From Pseudoips prasinana (Eukaryota > Arthropoda > Insecta > Lepidoptera > Nolidae): 64,000 nucleotides of DNA. Below are positions 11,100-22,511 of the stretch, in pieces; position 1 is the stretch's first letter; each line of letters opens with the position of its first letter. The translations under genes were made by a program, and so were the position numbers. The stretch is taken from positions 15,711,501 to 15,775,500 of the forward strand of contig OX621250.1 in NCBI GenBank assembly GCA_951640165.1. The letters run 5' to 3'. The notes under the pieces are model-generated. The model did no database searches and had not been told where the DNA came from. It saw nothing but the letters and a program-made list of their open reading frames with translations.

Positions 11100-11599
11100 A
11101 AACTTCAAGCATCTGGATGTAACCTCCCACTAGTCTTCTGGCCTTAATAAAGAAACAAATGGGCTAAACTATGCGTTAGTATGAGCGACAAATCGTCCCT
11201 ATATTGCCCTCGCTCTAGCCCACGATCACATCACCAGATACACTCCGAGTGTCAGGATCTAACCTCTCACTGCTGTCCCTTATAAAGTGCTATAGAAGCA
11301 AGTGTTCATGACGACCCATCCATATGTTAACCTCGGTCTATCCTACATAATCTAGACGGTCCGAGCATCAGGATTGAACCTCTCACTTTTCTGCAGTCCC
11401 TTATAAAGTAGCAAATGGGATATACTAAATGTTACGAATGAGTACCTACTTAGCCTCCCTAAGTACCAATCCATTCCCATATTAACCTCGATAACCCAGA
11501 TATCACCAACTAAGTATAAGCACAGCTTAGGTTTTAAGCTTAAATATATAATATCTAAATGTGGGTTGTAATTAAACGTACACGAAGAATTGCCAAACA
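11100..11599. other. Repetitive but unassigned
   Basis: Related phrases recur about every 120-200 bases (gcatctggatgtaacctccc, agtgtcaggatctaacctct, gagcatcaggattgaacctc, with cccttataaagt). They look like diverged copies of one degenerate repeat. No gene is supported. Confidence 0.45.
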
Positions 11600-11832
11600 G
11601 AAGTGGCAGTGGGCGGGGTACATAGCTTGTAGAACCTACGGCTGGGCCGCAGAAAGGTTTACGAGTACCGCTCACGAACCGGAAGACGCAGAGTGGGCAA
11701 GTCCCTCCAAGATGAACCGATGATCTTTTGAGGTTCGCTGGCAGCGCTGGATGCTGGTAGCGAAGACAATTCTGGAGATCTTTGTCCATTAGTGGACGTC
11801 TTACGGCTGACATGATAATGATTAATAAAATG
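11600..11832 (+). pseudogene. Truncated RTE-type LINE, C-terminal end of reverse transcriptase
   Basis: On the plus strand, weak homology to the C-terminal tail of lepidopteran RTE-like polyproteins can be read (WQWAGYIAC, then frame breaks). It continues into the usual 3' part ggagatctttgtccattagt / ggacgtcttacggctgacat. It is broken by frameshifts and stops. The 180-codon minus-strand frame 11352-11894 is its shadow. Confidence 0.6.
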
Positions 11833-12328
11833 ATGGCAACGAATATCACCACCCCTCTCGTCCTGTCGCGATGTCGGTGAGGAGGGGGTGACATAGAAGT
11901 CGTCGTCTCAGTGTACTATGACCATCCAAATAATGTCCGTACTAGACTCCATTCGGTTGACATCATGATCAATTCGATTGAATGTTTTTTATTTAATTTT
12001 TGTTGCTTTTGTTCCGATTATGATAATTTCTTGTTCAACATTTTTGTTGAATAATTTTATATACCAAAAATTTGTTATGTAGACAATTAAGTTGATGTCG
12101 GATGTATGTTTTTAAAACAGAAATGATTAAAACAGTAACAGTTGCGGGAATGAACAAGTTTTGCAGACTAGTTGGAACCGAATCTGGTATGGTACTGCTC
12201 TACAAGGTAAAGGGGTCAAAACAAGGATGTAGAAGCTTACGTAGCGACGCGACAGTAAACTAATGAATGTGGAATATTGCGAAATGATAAACTTAGTATA
12301 CAGAGAGAATAAGGGCTTGGCTGAATTG

Positions 12329-12686
12329 AATTCGAAAAATATCTAGAGCAAGAGTTGAAAGTATGGAAGGAATGAGAGTTGAACAAATAGTTGTGTTTTG
12401 TTTTTACGATCAAGCATTTTGTATGCCTTGACATGTCAACTTAAATATTATTCTCTGGACGTCTCAACTGGGCCGTGTTGAAACCGGTTGCAGAAGAACC
12501 CGCTGAGGTTTTTCGCTGGGTCTTAGCAGTCCAGACGTGACCCTTATACATATAAAAGCCAGCATACTAATAATATTGAATTCTAACCTTAACATAGACA
12601 GAAACATTCAGACATAGTTGATTCAGATGTTGTAAAATATATCTAAAACTAGAAATATTAACGTAGTATTTAAACCTTTAAATAAT
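12329..12686. repeat. Direct duplication, copy 2
   Basis: Second copy of the block at 10460-10848, same orientation, about 1.9 kb away, lacking an internal segment of about 35 bases. A few substitutions distinguish the copies. Confidence 0.85.
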
Positions 12687-12785
12687 TTATTTATCTACCT
12701 TATTCGATTACTCGTAGTAGGTACCAACCAGAATAAATTGACTGAACCCTTATTGAGCAAATTTTTATTTATTCCTTCTGATAAA

Positions 12786-12920
12786 ATGAAGAGTGCTCTG
12801 CTATTGATATTGATTGTTACGATTGGTGAACCAATTTCGCCATCTGTTGCAGATGAGAATCAATCATTTGCATTTAAACAACAGCTATTGAGTTCATATG
12901 GTACCAGTGTAGGCAATTGA
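12786..12920 (+). CDS. Candidate small secreted peptide or signal-peptide exon
   Basis: A 44-codon frame begins MKSALLLILIVTIGEPISPS. It has a positively charged start, a hydrophobic core of about 12 residues and small residues suitable for signal peptidase near residue 22. The remainder is short and polar (ADENQSFAFKQQLL...). It could be a whole small peptide or the first exon of a secreted protein, with a possible donor at about 12900 (atg|gtacca). The family is not recognised. An upstream in-frame ATG at 12738 would bury the signal sequence, so I prefer 12786. Confidence 0.2.
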   Translation: MKSALLLILIVTIGEPISPSVADENQSFAFKQQLLSSYGTSVGN

Positions 12921-13437
12921 AAAATATTCGCATCATTCCACTAATAAACAGTGCAATGACATCGTAAGCTCTTATCAACTATTCTAATTATGGGTGCTTC
13001 CTTTCACATTTATAATTGAACATTTTTCTTTTCGTTACTGAATTGCACTCTAATTGACGCGTGTTCCAATTACCAAGTACGTTTTGGTAATAAAGGAAAT
13101 TGTAGCTCCGTTAAAAGACTGGCAATACACATTCAAAAATCCTTTCTTATGTTACTTACTTATCGTATGGGCAGTGGTTACCTTAGTGTCAGAGTTGTTG
13201 TTGTCTAATGACTTTAACCGGTGCCGACAGCTTAAGGTGCCCTCCATAGCACGGAGACGCTCAGAAATTAAAGCACTTTGATAGTTTCCCATCTATGGAC
13301 TGACCGCGAGCATAGTTGCTTAACTCTCCGATCACTTACGGCCCGGTGGTGAGAGCATCTAACTATGAGCGTCTCGCGTTCCTATGTTAATTTTGAGTAA
13401 GTAAGGTAAGTACTCATTATTATTTGACTATAGGTAT
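12921..13437. other. No recognised gene
   Basis: The frame at 13054-13281 shows no family features. A repeat-like GC-rich phrase occurs at 13330-13360. Confidence 0.5.
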
Positions 13438-13525
13438 CATCATTCTCATCAAATAATCTGAAAGACGTCCACTGCTGGGTGGAGGCCTCCCTCAAACAAC
13501 CCACAATTGCCGGTTTAACAATTGT
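13438..13525 (-). repeat. RTE-type LINE 3' end, minus strand
   Basis: The plus strand shows catcattctcatcaaataa, then gaaagacgtccactgctggg and aggcctccctcaaac, the antisense of the RTE 3' end also seen at 61860-61945 and 14545-14618. Confidence 0.65.
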
Positions 13526-14544
13526 TTTAGATTGTGCGATTTAAGTCCGTTTTATATCACATTTGTATAACCGCACCTTGATTTCAATTTTAATTCTGGC
13601 TCTCATTTGTGTGACAATTAAAAAAAAACGAAAACATTTTGACAAAAAAACATATTTTACATTTGCAGTAAAGTTGGGTTAGCAACATTTAAGACTGCTA
13701 AATTTCGAATCGCTAGCCTTAAACTTGTTGCGATATAGGTACCGTGCCGTAACAAACGAATTTTCGGGAACACCCATGGAGCTATTAATAAAAGCTCCTT
13801 TTGTATTTTGTTACAGAATCCTAAAAACGATTATTTAGTTGGGCGTTGGTTAATGCACTTCTTGATTGGGCCATTCTGCGTATAGTTACGCACAAAAGAT
13901 GAAAACGGTACAAAAGTTATCAAGTCTATGCTTTCATTTAATTTTGGAAAAAGTAAGCTTTCATTTAATTTTGGAAAAAGTAAAATTTTCTCGTTTACTA
14001 ATCTCTCCTACTTATGCAACTGTTTGTTATATACCTAGTCTAAAAATATTGGTCTACTTACACAAATAAACCAGGCATAGAACGTCGATCAATAGGAAAT
14101 TAGCATCATCAATCTTACATTCCCTTCTTTTGACCGACATTCCCTTCCGTGGCCGGGGCCTATTCGCCTTCTATTACATGTAAGCTATTCAAGGTTGGTT
14201 CTGAAAAAAAAGATATCGCGTTTATAATAACAGTAGCACTTATATGAAATCAATAATTAGTACTGTACTTATAGAATAGGATTCTTCATCTCTCAACCTT
14301 GGTCGAAGAACTATTTTTGCTTTAGTATTCAATAAAAAAAATTATGTAGGCTGCCAAATTAATAGAGTCTTCTTGAAGAGCTATATCTTGCATATATTTA
14401 TTAACTCTACCTATCGGAAGTATAGCAGTCTCTGACTTGCTATATTCATTTATGGAAGGTATGACTAGTGTGGAATAACTTAAAGTTTCCAGTGAAAATT
14501 TTATTGACTTGATTGAGAAAATGACATTTAGGTACAGATATATA
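13526..14544. other. No recognised gene
   Basis: A short tandem duplication (ctttcatttaattttggaaa at 13930 and 13958) lies within an otherwise featureless AT-rich stretch. Confidence 0.5.
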
Positions 14545-14618
14545 GATATGGAGATCTTTGGGGGAGGCCTTTGTCCAGCAGTGGACGTCTTTCGGCTGAT
14601 ATGATGATGATGATATAG
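14545..14618 (+). repeat. 5'-truncated RTE LINE tail with (TGA)n 3' end
   Basis: Plus-strand tail: tatggagatctttgggggag, ggcctttgtccagcagtgg, acgtctttcggctgatatga followed by tgatgatgatata. Short tandem 3' repeats instead of poly(A) are typical of RTE-clade elements. Confidence 0.7.
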
Positions 14619-15119
14619 ATACTGCATATTTTGACCTATCTATTTTTTCCTATTTAACTCATAGATTGCCCATGTTACGGTTTTAACATTAGACAATTGA
14701 CAAGACGTAATTATTTTATTCTTAGCTTAAAGGTAACCAATATTCAAGATAGCCAAGACAACCATTTGCGAACGTAGCAGTAGTTTCTATTGTCTTGGTT
14801 TAGCTCTAGATCTCCCCACATATTGCTTATGTACTCAAGTCAGCAAAAAAGCAAATGGCCCACCTAATCGTAAGTGGCTAGCCTAGGACTCTTGCAACAC
14901 ATATGGTAAACTACGACACCTTACAAGATAAGACCACCTCATCATGCCTATTCTATGCTTTATCAAACGGGCTGCCCATAGAACGAAAAGCGCTATAACT
15001 TACTTACTTATAAACATGGTAACCAAAATTGACTAGCAAAGGGGTTCTGTTTTACCCTTTGGGCACGGATAATGATCGTGATATTCGATTTCAAAAACAA
15101 CGAAATGTTGTGTGATTTT

Positions 15120-15202
15120 CAACATTATCACAAAAGCATAAGGTTCACTTTCAATTGGGGAAATTTGACAGATTGGGTAGCTTGATGTGCTGGCGTCTGT
15201 AC
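15120..15202 (+). repeat. Half copy of fold-back MITE (see 39824-39961)
   Basis: The stretch ends gatgtgctggcgtctgtac and contains ggggaaatttgacagattgg and ttatcacaaaagcataagg. This matches the reverse complement of the left arm and central part of the element at 39824-39961. The other arm is missing. Confidence 0.7.
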
Positions 15203-16160
15203 AAATCGACACAAGCACATTACATTACTTAAAGCGCACAGAGCGTATACATACACAAAGTATATCAGTGTGTAACACTGCATCTCCGTCACTTATAAAT
15301 GCGATCTCAAATCGTCAATTTATTACTTTAGATGGATGATGTATATGATTGTCACTTCGAAAATAGATGTCACGTCTTAGCCATTATCAGCACATTTATT
15401 CAGCACGACTAATATGAAAGTATTATTATAATCTTCGTGTTTTTATATTTCTTTGTCCATCAATTTTAACTAAGCCTTTCTAACACTTTCTTCTTCTGCT
15501 AATAACTAGGTAGGTTCTACTCATACATATTTTGATGATTAAGGTAACTTTAGCTAGTCATCTGTCCCTCAAAAAGTACCTAATCTCAAGTGGGCTAATC
15601 ACAAACGCATTTTCTTTGTGCAGAGATAGGAATATAGGCGCTAGATTTGAATATTGCAGAAATATATATTTTTTAAAATATTAGATATCTTAGATAGAAT
15701 CACTATATTTCGTGGATTTTTCTAAGAGCCTAATAGTTATCTCATCGTTTCGCCCACGTATTCATATGTTCCGAATGATTTTGGACACCTGTTGCCTCCA
15801 CCACATCTGTGTAAATTAAATCTATTACGAAACTATAAACATTAACTTAGTAACCTTCGACGACGACTGCTGATGCCTACGCGCTATTATTTTCCTCTAA
15901 TATGTGAAATGAAATGAAATTTATTCAGTACTTGGGTATTAACGTACACTTGTACTTGTCAAGCTCACAATGCAGTACATAAACATTGTGGATAGTATAA
16001 AGTTCAGTTCAGTAGACAGTATACAGTTACAAAAAAAAATAATTAGTCAGTCCGTGCGGTTTGTTTTATTGCATATATTTTCTGAAATCCTTAAATAAAT
16101 AACAAGTTACTAATCTATTATTTTAAAATTTAGTTCTACTATATTAAAATTAAAGAATGG
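15203..16160. other. No recognised gene
   Basis: AT-rich. A gaaatgaaatgaaatttatt tract at about 15907 resembles a retroposon junction. Nothing else seen. Confidence 0.5.
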
Positions 16161-16560
16161 AAGGCAAAGCGGTTGGCTAGCGCAGAAGGCTCTTAACCAG
16201 TAGCTTAATTTAAATGCCCGGGGCCCGAATGCCTCCCCCCATCCCCATCACGCACAAGCGCGTTTAGACAACCTGTGCTACAGCAGGTTACCTCTTCCCG
16301 GGACCGCTTATACAAGACGAGTGGAGTTTTCTTCATCCAAATGCCAGCGATCCCAGGGGCGGCGCCCAGCCGGGGAGAAGCCAGCCGGGCGCCGCATACT
16401 CAATCGCGCTGAGATTAGCTCCCAGATAAACATGAGACAGACAACTGATAAACATGCTTATATGTTTATAAATACATACATATTCTAGATAAATTACACC
16501 CAGACACAGAAAAGAACTGATCTTTACACATGATCTGTCCTGGATGGGGTTCGGACCTAA
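16161..16560 (-). repeat. GC-rich repeat fragment followed by SINE (family 1), minus strand
   Basis: The GC-rich part 16164-16400 (gcccggggcccgaatgcctc, aggggcggcgcccagccgg) looks like antisense LINE sequence. 16400-16560 carries the minus-strand SINE landmarks attacacccagac and ctggatggggttcggacc. Boundaries are uncertain. Confidence 0.45.
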
Positions 16561-17592
16561 GACAAATGAAAATCAAACCCGTTTTTGTATACACACCTTA
16601 AATCATACTAATTTATTTTATTTATTATGCCAATTATGTTTTTTAATAATATTATTAAATATTACACTTAATTGTAATGTATAAAAATAAATTATGTTAA
16701 ATATAATGAGTAAAATTTTTTATTAATGTCTAAATTTAGGTTTTAAATTAGTTGTGTTATAAATATGTAATTAACGCATTGGGTTTAAACCTGTTATGTT
16801 AATTATATTGTGATAAATAAATAAAAAAATGTGTAATCTTTTAAAATATCACTTGTACTACTACTTGAGTAACTTATCAAATATATTCCTATTATCAATT
16901 ATTGTATGAACACATTGAGCCAAAAGTGATGGATTGGATATTATTTATTATAAGCTTTGAGCTCAGTGAGGAAGAGCATTGTGAACTCTAAGAATGGATC
17001 CATCTAAAATAAGCCAGCTATATTCGCTACTGTTAATATGTCACTGATCCTTTGTCAATCTTGTCCATTTATTTTTAACATCAGTTACATAACAAGGCTA
17101 CTGATCCGGATTGTGCTCTGTGGATTTATTGTGAAACGAGTCTATTGTTCCTCGGTTGACTTTAAAGCCGGCCACATGTGTTCAGTTACGTCAGTTCCTT
17201 GTTTCAAGTGTCAAATGACAATAATGGGCCACAAACAGGTTTTTGAGGACTACTTAAAGTGATCCTATTACGCGGAGTCCCCGTTGTGAGTTATTTAGTG
17301 CCTGCCATACACGTTTCTAGACCTTTTAGGTCTGGTCTCAGATCTGGTAATTGAAAATTGGATAATGTACATACATATGTTCGACCCTTCCAGCAGATTT
17401 TTACTATTGTTGTTCGTAAAATCGGTAACCTTACTTCTTGATTTAGGTGGCCGATATAAAAATAAATTCCTAGTTGAATTAAAAATGATTATTTCTGTTT
17501 TAAATTTCGTCTATAGGTAGCCGTCCTGATACCCTACAACTGCCTTAAGTTAGGTCCACTATTTCTGTTACACGTTGTATATGACTGTTTCA
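16561..17592. other. AT-rich, no recognised gene
   Basis: The plus frame at 17038-17262 (Cys-rich, 74 codons) lacks a recognisable domain or splice context. It is not called. Confidence 0.45.
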
Positions 17593-17635
17593 TCATCATA
17601 TCAGCCGGAACACGTCCACTGTGGAGATCTTGTCT
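17593..17635 (-). repeat. Short RTE LINE 3' end remnant
   Basis: catcatatcagccgga followed by cacgtccactgtggagatct is an internally shortened form of the sequence at 61865-61930. Confidence 0.55.
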
Positions 17636-17659
17636 ATGTTTATCTACAACAAAATACAA

Positions 17660-18375
17660 TAGAATACTGTTCATAGCAGACTAGCTAGAGTACAGCTCAT
17701 GCTGTACGAAATATTTGGATTATGTAACGTAAATCAAGGGTGGTGTACGAATCGGATGTCACTCATGATAGGTACATAGCTAAGTCCATGTATCTGGATA
17801 GTGTACTTTAATAGAGCAAAGTATATGTAAGGATAAGATGTCGCCCATAGGAACATAGCTTATCCCATTTGTTACTAGAGTACTGAATATGGTACAGCAG
17901 ACTAGAGAGAACTAATGCTATCCGTAAGATCTGGGTTATGTAACACGGAGCGAAGTCTATACATATAAGGGTATGATGTCGCTTATGATAGGCACATAGC
18001 TTATCCCGTTAGTCCATAGTACTGTATATTAGACAGCACACTACCTAGAATATAACTAGTGCTGTCCATAATTTGTGGTTATGTAACAGAGTACGGGTTA
18101 TACGAGGATGATGGTAGACAAATTATGCTATCATGAGCGACATCCTATCCTCATATAGAATTCGTTCTATGTTACATAACCCAGATCTTGTAGTTCTACT
18201 CTAACTAGTCTTCTGTCCCATATTCCGTACTAGTATAGCCTAGTAGATCACGGGCTAGCTTTATTCTAGGCAGTCTGCTGACTCAAAAGTCCTTAAGTAA
18301 GTACTGTATATGAGTTGCAGACTACCTAGAGTAGAGCTTGCGCTGTCCGTAATATCTAGGTTATGTAATTACAAT
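17660..18375. repeat. Satellite-like tandem array with an inverted unit
   Basis: Units of roughly 140 bp recur. Landmarks are gcagact-ct-agagta (17676, 17897, 18036, 18325), then tgct-tccgtaatatctggg and ttatgtaac, then a gatgtcgcttatgataggca / catagcttatccc block. Between about 18125 and 18240 the same landmarks appear reversed (ctatcatgagcgacatcct, gttacataacccagatctt), so one unit is inverted. No ORF. Confidence 0.75.
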
Positions 18376-20214
18376 AGGTAAGATTTCAAAGATAATGCAA
18401 GTTAATTCTGAATCACACAATAGAAATATTTAAGTCGATGCAGCGTGTCGTGAATGTTGAATTGTAATGTCTTTCGGCTCTGTATTTTATTTTGGATAAA
18501 TACTACCTACGTGTTCTATTCAAATTTGATATGAGACGTTACCGTTATGTCCCCAAACAGAATTATCTGATCTCGACGTGTTTCGTATCAATTTCGATTG
18601 TCTCGCCTCACTGCAATATATAGCATGCCGCAGAATAAAATCTGGAAGTAAATATTAACGGTTAATTTATACTATTTTGTACAGAGAGGGGCCGTGATTC
18701 TATCCGTAAATCACGCAAATAAATATCATCTCTGATAATAATTATTGGATTTTGGCCTGCCGTTTACTTTTGATTTATTAAGTAACAGGTATTTTTCGTT
18801 TTCTAATTTTGAATTGCTGTAACAGTCGTTGATGCTATGGATCTTTCGTATTGATCGTATAAATAGCTACCAAAATTCATGTGTGTCGGGATGTGCAACG
18901 AAGTGTGCGACAGCGCATAGACGCGCGCCATTGCGTGCTATTGTTGAAGCATTATGCTCTCAGAAATCGGCAATGAATTTATTAAACTCTCTCCCTCCTT
19001 TTCTCTCGTCAAGTCTAGCGTTGTTGACCTATTCCGTGGTCTACCAAGCATGATACTTTAATAACCCATTATCATTCCTGTACTTGCGGCTTACTTCAAT
19101 GCTGTAGACTAGAATTTAGTTTTGATACTTGAATTAATACTACAAATATTGGTTTCCGTTCCTTATTTATATTATGTATTATGATTATGTCACGCGTACA
19201 TCATATATATATTATATACTTGCTTGCAATAGATATTATCGATTTCATGGAAATGTTATGCCAATATCGCGATTATGTTGGTTTTTTAAAGAACTACTGT
19301 TACGTAATCGATAAAGTCGTACAATATATCCTATGTAGGCATCATTTACTGTGTATCATTTCGAATTTGGTTAGGAAACTGCAGTTTTAGCGCCTAAGAT
19401 ACAAAACGTACATAATTTCGTAAGTGGCACTCCTCACCGATGAAGTAAACCCAAAACAAACTCTGAATTTGCTAACTGTGTCAAACTGTGTGTGATTCGT
19501 TTACGGCTTGCATATTTCATGATATGGACGCCACTGTTTGTTTTACGAAATGGGAGACTGAACACAGCGTTAATTATGTAGATATTTACTAGTATTGCAA
19601 GTAGTTTATTTATTTATACTGCTTCGTTGGTCTAGCGGTATCTAACAAGAGAAGTTTTCGGTAACAGCCATTGTAACACAAACCGTCAAGTTTGTGCCTA
19701 ACCGCTGTCCGTTTGAGTTGGCTTGCTCGTCTCATCGGATATTGAGAGTGAAGGAATGCATAGTCCGCCTGTACTCACTTTGTGTTAATTATTCACATAT
19801 TTGTGCACGTAACGTTGGGCGTGCAGGTGGCTATATAGTCTCCGTAGAGACTTGACGCCTTGGTTAATCATTATAAGTATCATTAATTAAAATTATAACT
19901 AGCCATCATTATCATCAAATCATGTCTTTTGTGGAATTGTGTCCATAATTTGGCGCGATATGCCATACACCACGCTTGGAACATGGATTGGCGATGTCAG
20001 TATGATGGTAATGGTACTCAGAGAGACGATGGGAGTTCTAGGAAGTACTCCTTTGGTAGTATTCGTTGCCATGACGCACAATTAAAATAAGAATTGAAAA
20101 TGATTAAATACAAATACCAGAATATTTCATATATTGTAATTCCCGCATAAGACAAATATTTATGTGGTCCATAAATGAAGTTGTTATGAGTCCAGACTTA
20201 TAACAGCTTATGGG
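18376..20214. other. No recognised gene
   Basis: A TATA-like tataaata occurs near 18859 and a tRNA A-box-like ttggtctagcggta near 19628 without a matching B-box. Open frames at 18829-19053 and 19181-19390 lack family features. Confidence 0.45.
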
Positions 20215-20599
20215 TCACAGAACGTCGTCGTTGAACTTCTCGATCTCTCCTAGCAAATCCAGTTTAGACGTGATAATTCTACCAATCTCAGTCTTCAGCT
20301 TCGTCAGTTGGCCATGCTCAATAGACGAATCTCTTGCGAACACCTTAGAGCCTCTATTCCGCTTGATGACCTCTTTAATACTAATTGTATTAAATTGGCG
20401 TGTGTTCGCAACACGCGTCGTCAGAGACTTTAATATCTTTCTGTTGAGCAGCCTGTATCTGGCAGTATCATATGAGGACAATAAAACCATTTTTCGCCTT
20501 TCTTTCATAAACTGTAGGGTAGGGACGGAGATCTTTTGGTACCATTTATACGATGTGTCGCTCAATTATAATATTAATACAAGTAATATTAATCCCTGA
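20215..20599 (-). pseudogene. LINE fragment: linker between endonuclease and reverse transcriptase
   Basis: A 116-codon open frame on the minus strand (20215-20565) contains VIKRNRGSKVFAR and GQLTKLKTEIG. These resemble the segment just before the reverse transcriptase domain of RTE/'endonuclease-reverse transcriptase' elements in Lepidoptera. No RT domain follows, because a stop comes at once. It is a truncated fragment of an old LINE that happens to have kept this stretch open. Confidence 0.6.
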
Positions 20600-21070
20600 C
20601 TCGCGATACAGGTCTTCATTACACTAGTGTTCGTTAAAAAACAAGGTTTTATCACGTATATTGTAATAAGTAGGTACTACTAGAACCATATTTCGACTAT
20701 ATATTTACAAGCGCTTTTTAAAGTTTATCTCAATTCAAACCGTTTCATTTAAGAAAGTAGGTAAGTAACTAATAGAAAATAAAAGATGATTTACCAACCC
20801 AACTTATTCTGGTGTCGGTTTTCTCTCTGAAGTCATTTAGATTCGTTCATCTGCGAAGAGTATAAGGAAGTAATTTTCAACAGGACTAATTTAGTTGGTC
20901 GTTCAACGACGGTGCATTATGTTTCCGTTAAAACTGGCGTCATGACTAAAGTGGCCGTGATTATTGATAGTCCTGTTTAGACTAAAACATGTCTGCTTTT
21001 AGTCTTAACTTAAACTAAGTAGTTACCATTTCCAAGTTACCTACGTTTAAAAGCATCAAATAGAGTCGTC

Positions 21071-21150
21071 GGCGTCATCGGTGTAGCGGTAGCATGTTCA
21101 ATCGCAAATGAGAAGATCCCGGTTTGATTCCCGAGTAGGGCCAAAACTTA
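21071..21150 (+). repeat. tRNA-derived SINE head
   Basis: A-box-like tgtagcggtagc (about 21082) and B-box-like cggtttgattccc (21120-21132) are spaced as in a tRNA. The stem ends do not form a full acceptor stem, so I call a SINE rather than a tRNA gene. Confidence 0.55.
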
Positions 21151-22020
21151 TATTAACATATTATTATAACGTTTCTCTCTTCTCGTAAGGTCCTGACCGC
21201 CAAAATTCAACCTTTACCTAAAATTACGTAAAGTAATTATAGAATAATCAATTATGGTTATGGCAAAATATTTATCATAAAATTAACACATTCCAATAAA
21301 ATACAATACAGGAAGGTATCACAAGCATCATAAAAAGGTTTTTTCTGAATGAGCTTTAAATTCCTATAATTTTTTGCTTTTTTGCTGTCCCGTTTCACCA
21401 TCCCAGCGGGTAATATTCTTTTTCCTTTCGCACCCCTTCGTGATTTATAAGTAGTCCGAAGCCATTATCCCGATTTGAATCGACTCTCTTCCCGAAAGTG
21501 CCATTCGTTAAATTCCATTTTTAAAAAGAAGTCGGCGGATACGTTGTCTCCGGTGTTGTCACCGCCTGTACCGCCCGTATATCCAAATATTACTAACGAG
21601 TCCCATACATTTCTCCGCTTGATTGAATTGTGACGGAAATGGGATTCTGTGAGCGGATGGGGATTCAAATTTTGTCAATTTTTGTGTCACTATAGCGTAT
21701 ACCGGTCGAGCGATCTATTATTCTCGTGTGGTGCGCGTGCGCCGCTGCGTGTTAGTTGCGTTCGCAGCACGACCAAGAATAGGCGTCGCACTGATGGTTC
21801 CCACCTGAAAGGTCTATCTCGTTGGGTGTCCGAAACATTACTCGTGAGCGGTCAGCGGGTTGTGCAACACTCTTGTGTTCTTCTCTGAATTTGTTACGCA
21901 TATCGAGATATTTATCTTGTTTACAAATTGAATTATAAACGTTACGTTCAGTATTCTATTGGAGCCTCCGCTATGAACTCGTGCGCGTAATTTATGTTTA
22001 ATTTATATTTTTAAACGTTA
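21151..22020. other. Upstream region of the ZC2HC1-family gene
   Basis: No coding exon is supported; the open frames at 21465-21668 and 21649-21888 on opposite strands have no family features. 21700-21790 is richer in CpG than its surroundings, as in insect promoter-proximal DNA. Confidence 0.45.
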
Positions 22021-22459
22021 TCAGTTGTGTGTTTGTGGGTGTATCTATAGATACGAAGTGATAAAGCGAGGTTACGAGATAAACCAAAGCGGGTAATGAA
22101 GGCATTTATGTTTGCTAAAACTTTGGCGTCACCGTGACTTGTTATGTAGGTCCTAGTGTCTATTTACTTTTGAATTAAAGTTTTTTTTCAATTTAGTAGA
22201 TAGTTCGTTAAGTGAATAGTTTAGTGTTCGAACGTATTATAACGTAGTATGAATGATGCGCTTGCGCGCTGGTGCGTGTGTTGCGTTAGGACTATTTTCG
22301 TAGTACGGAAATAAGAGCGGCAAAAGGAGCAAAAAGTCGAGATCGTCTGAAAAACTTGAGGACGTAGTAGTGTTGAGTGTATTTCTGTCTGTTGTAAACC
22401 GATGTCCAAAACACTTGTGTATGGGATTGGTGTAACACTGCGACAAGTATTCACCGAAA
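22021..22459 (+). promoter_or_regulatory. Probable 5' UTR and initiator of ZC2HC1 transcript A
   Basis: An arthropod initiator-like tcagt lies at 22021-22025 and no in-frame coding precedes the ATG at 22460. The transcription start is inferred, not shown. Confidence 0.35.
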
Positions 22460-22511
22460 ATGAAGAAGAGAACAATTTCTAAACTCAAGTCGATATTCGG
22501 CTCTAAAAAAG
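22460..22511 (+). CDS. ZC2HC1: ZC2HC1 gene, first coding exon (form A)
   Basis: ATG at 22460, 17 codons, strongly basic N-terminus ([17 protein letters not shown]), donor G|gtaact, phase 1. It joins in frame to 40072, with codon G|GC giving Gly. Confidence 0.75.

Noticed and set aside
11352..11894. 180-codon minus-strand open frame
   Set aside because: It overlaps a plus-strand LINE remnant and reads as its antisense; no independent gene features.
19621..19690. Possible tRNA gene (A-box-like ttggtctagcggta)
   Set aside because: No B-box at the right distance and no acceptor stem.
20210..20599. 129-codon plus-strand open frame
   Set aside because: It is the antisense of the LINE linker fragment on the minus strand, which has the recognisable motifs.
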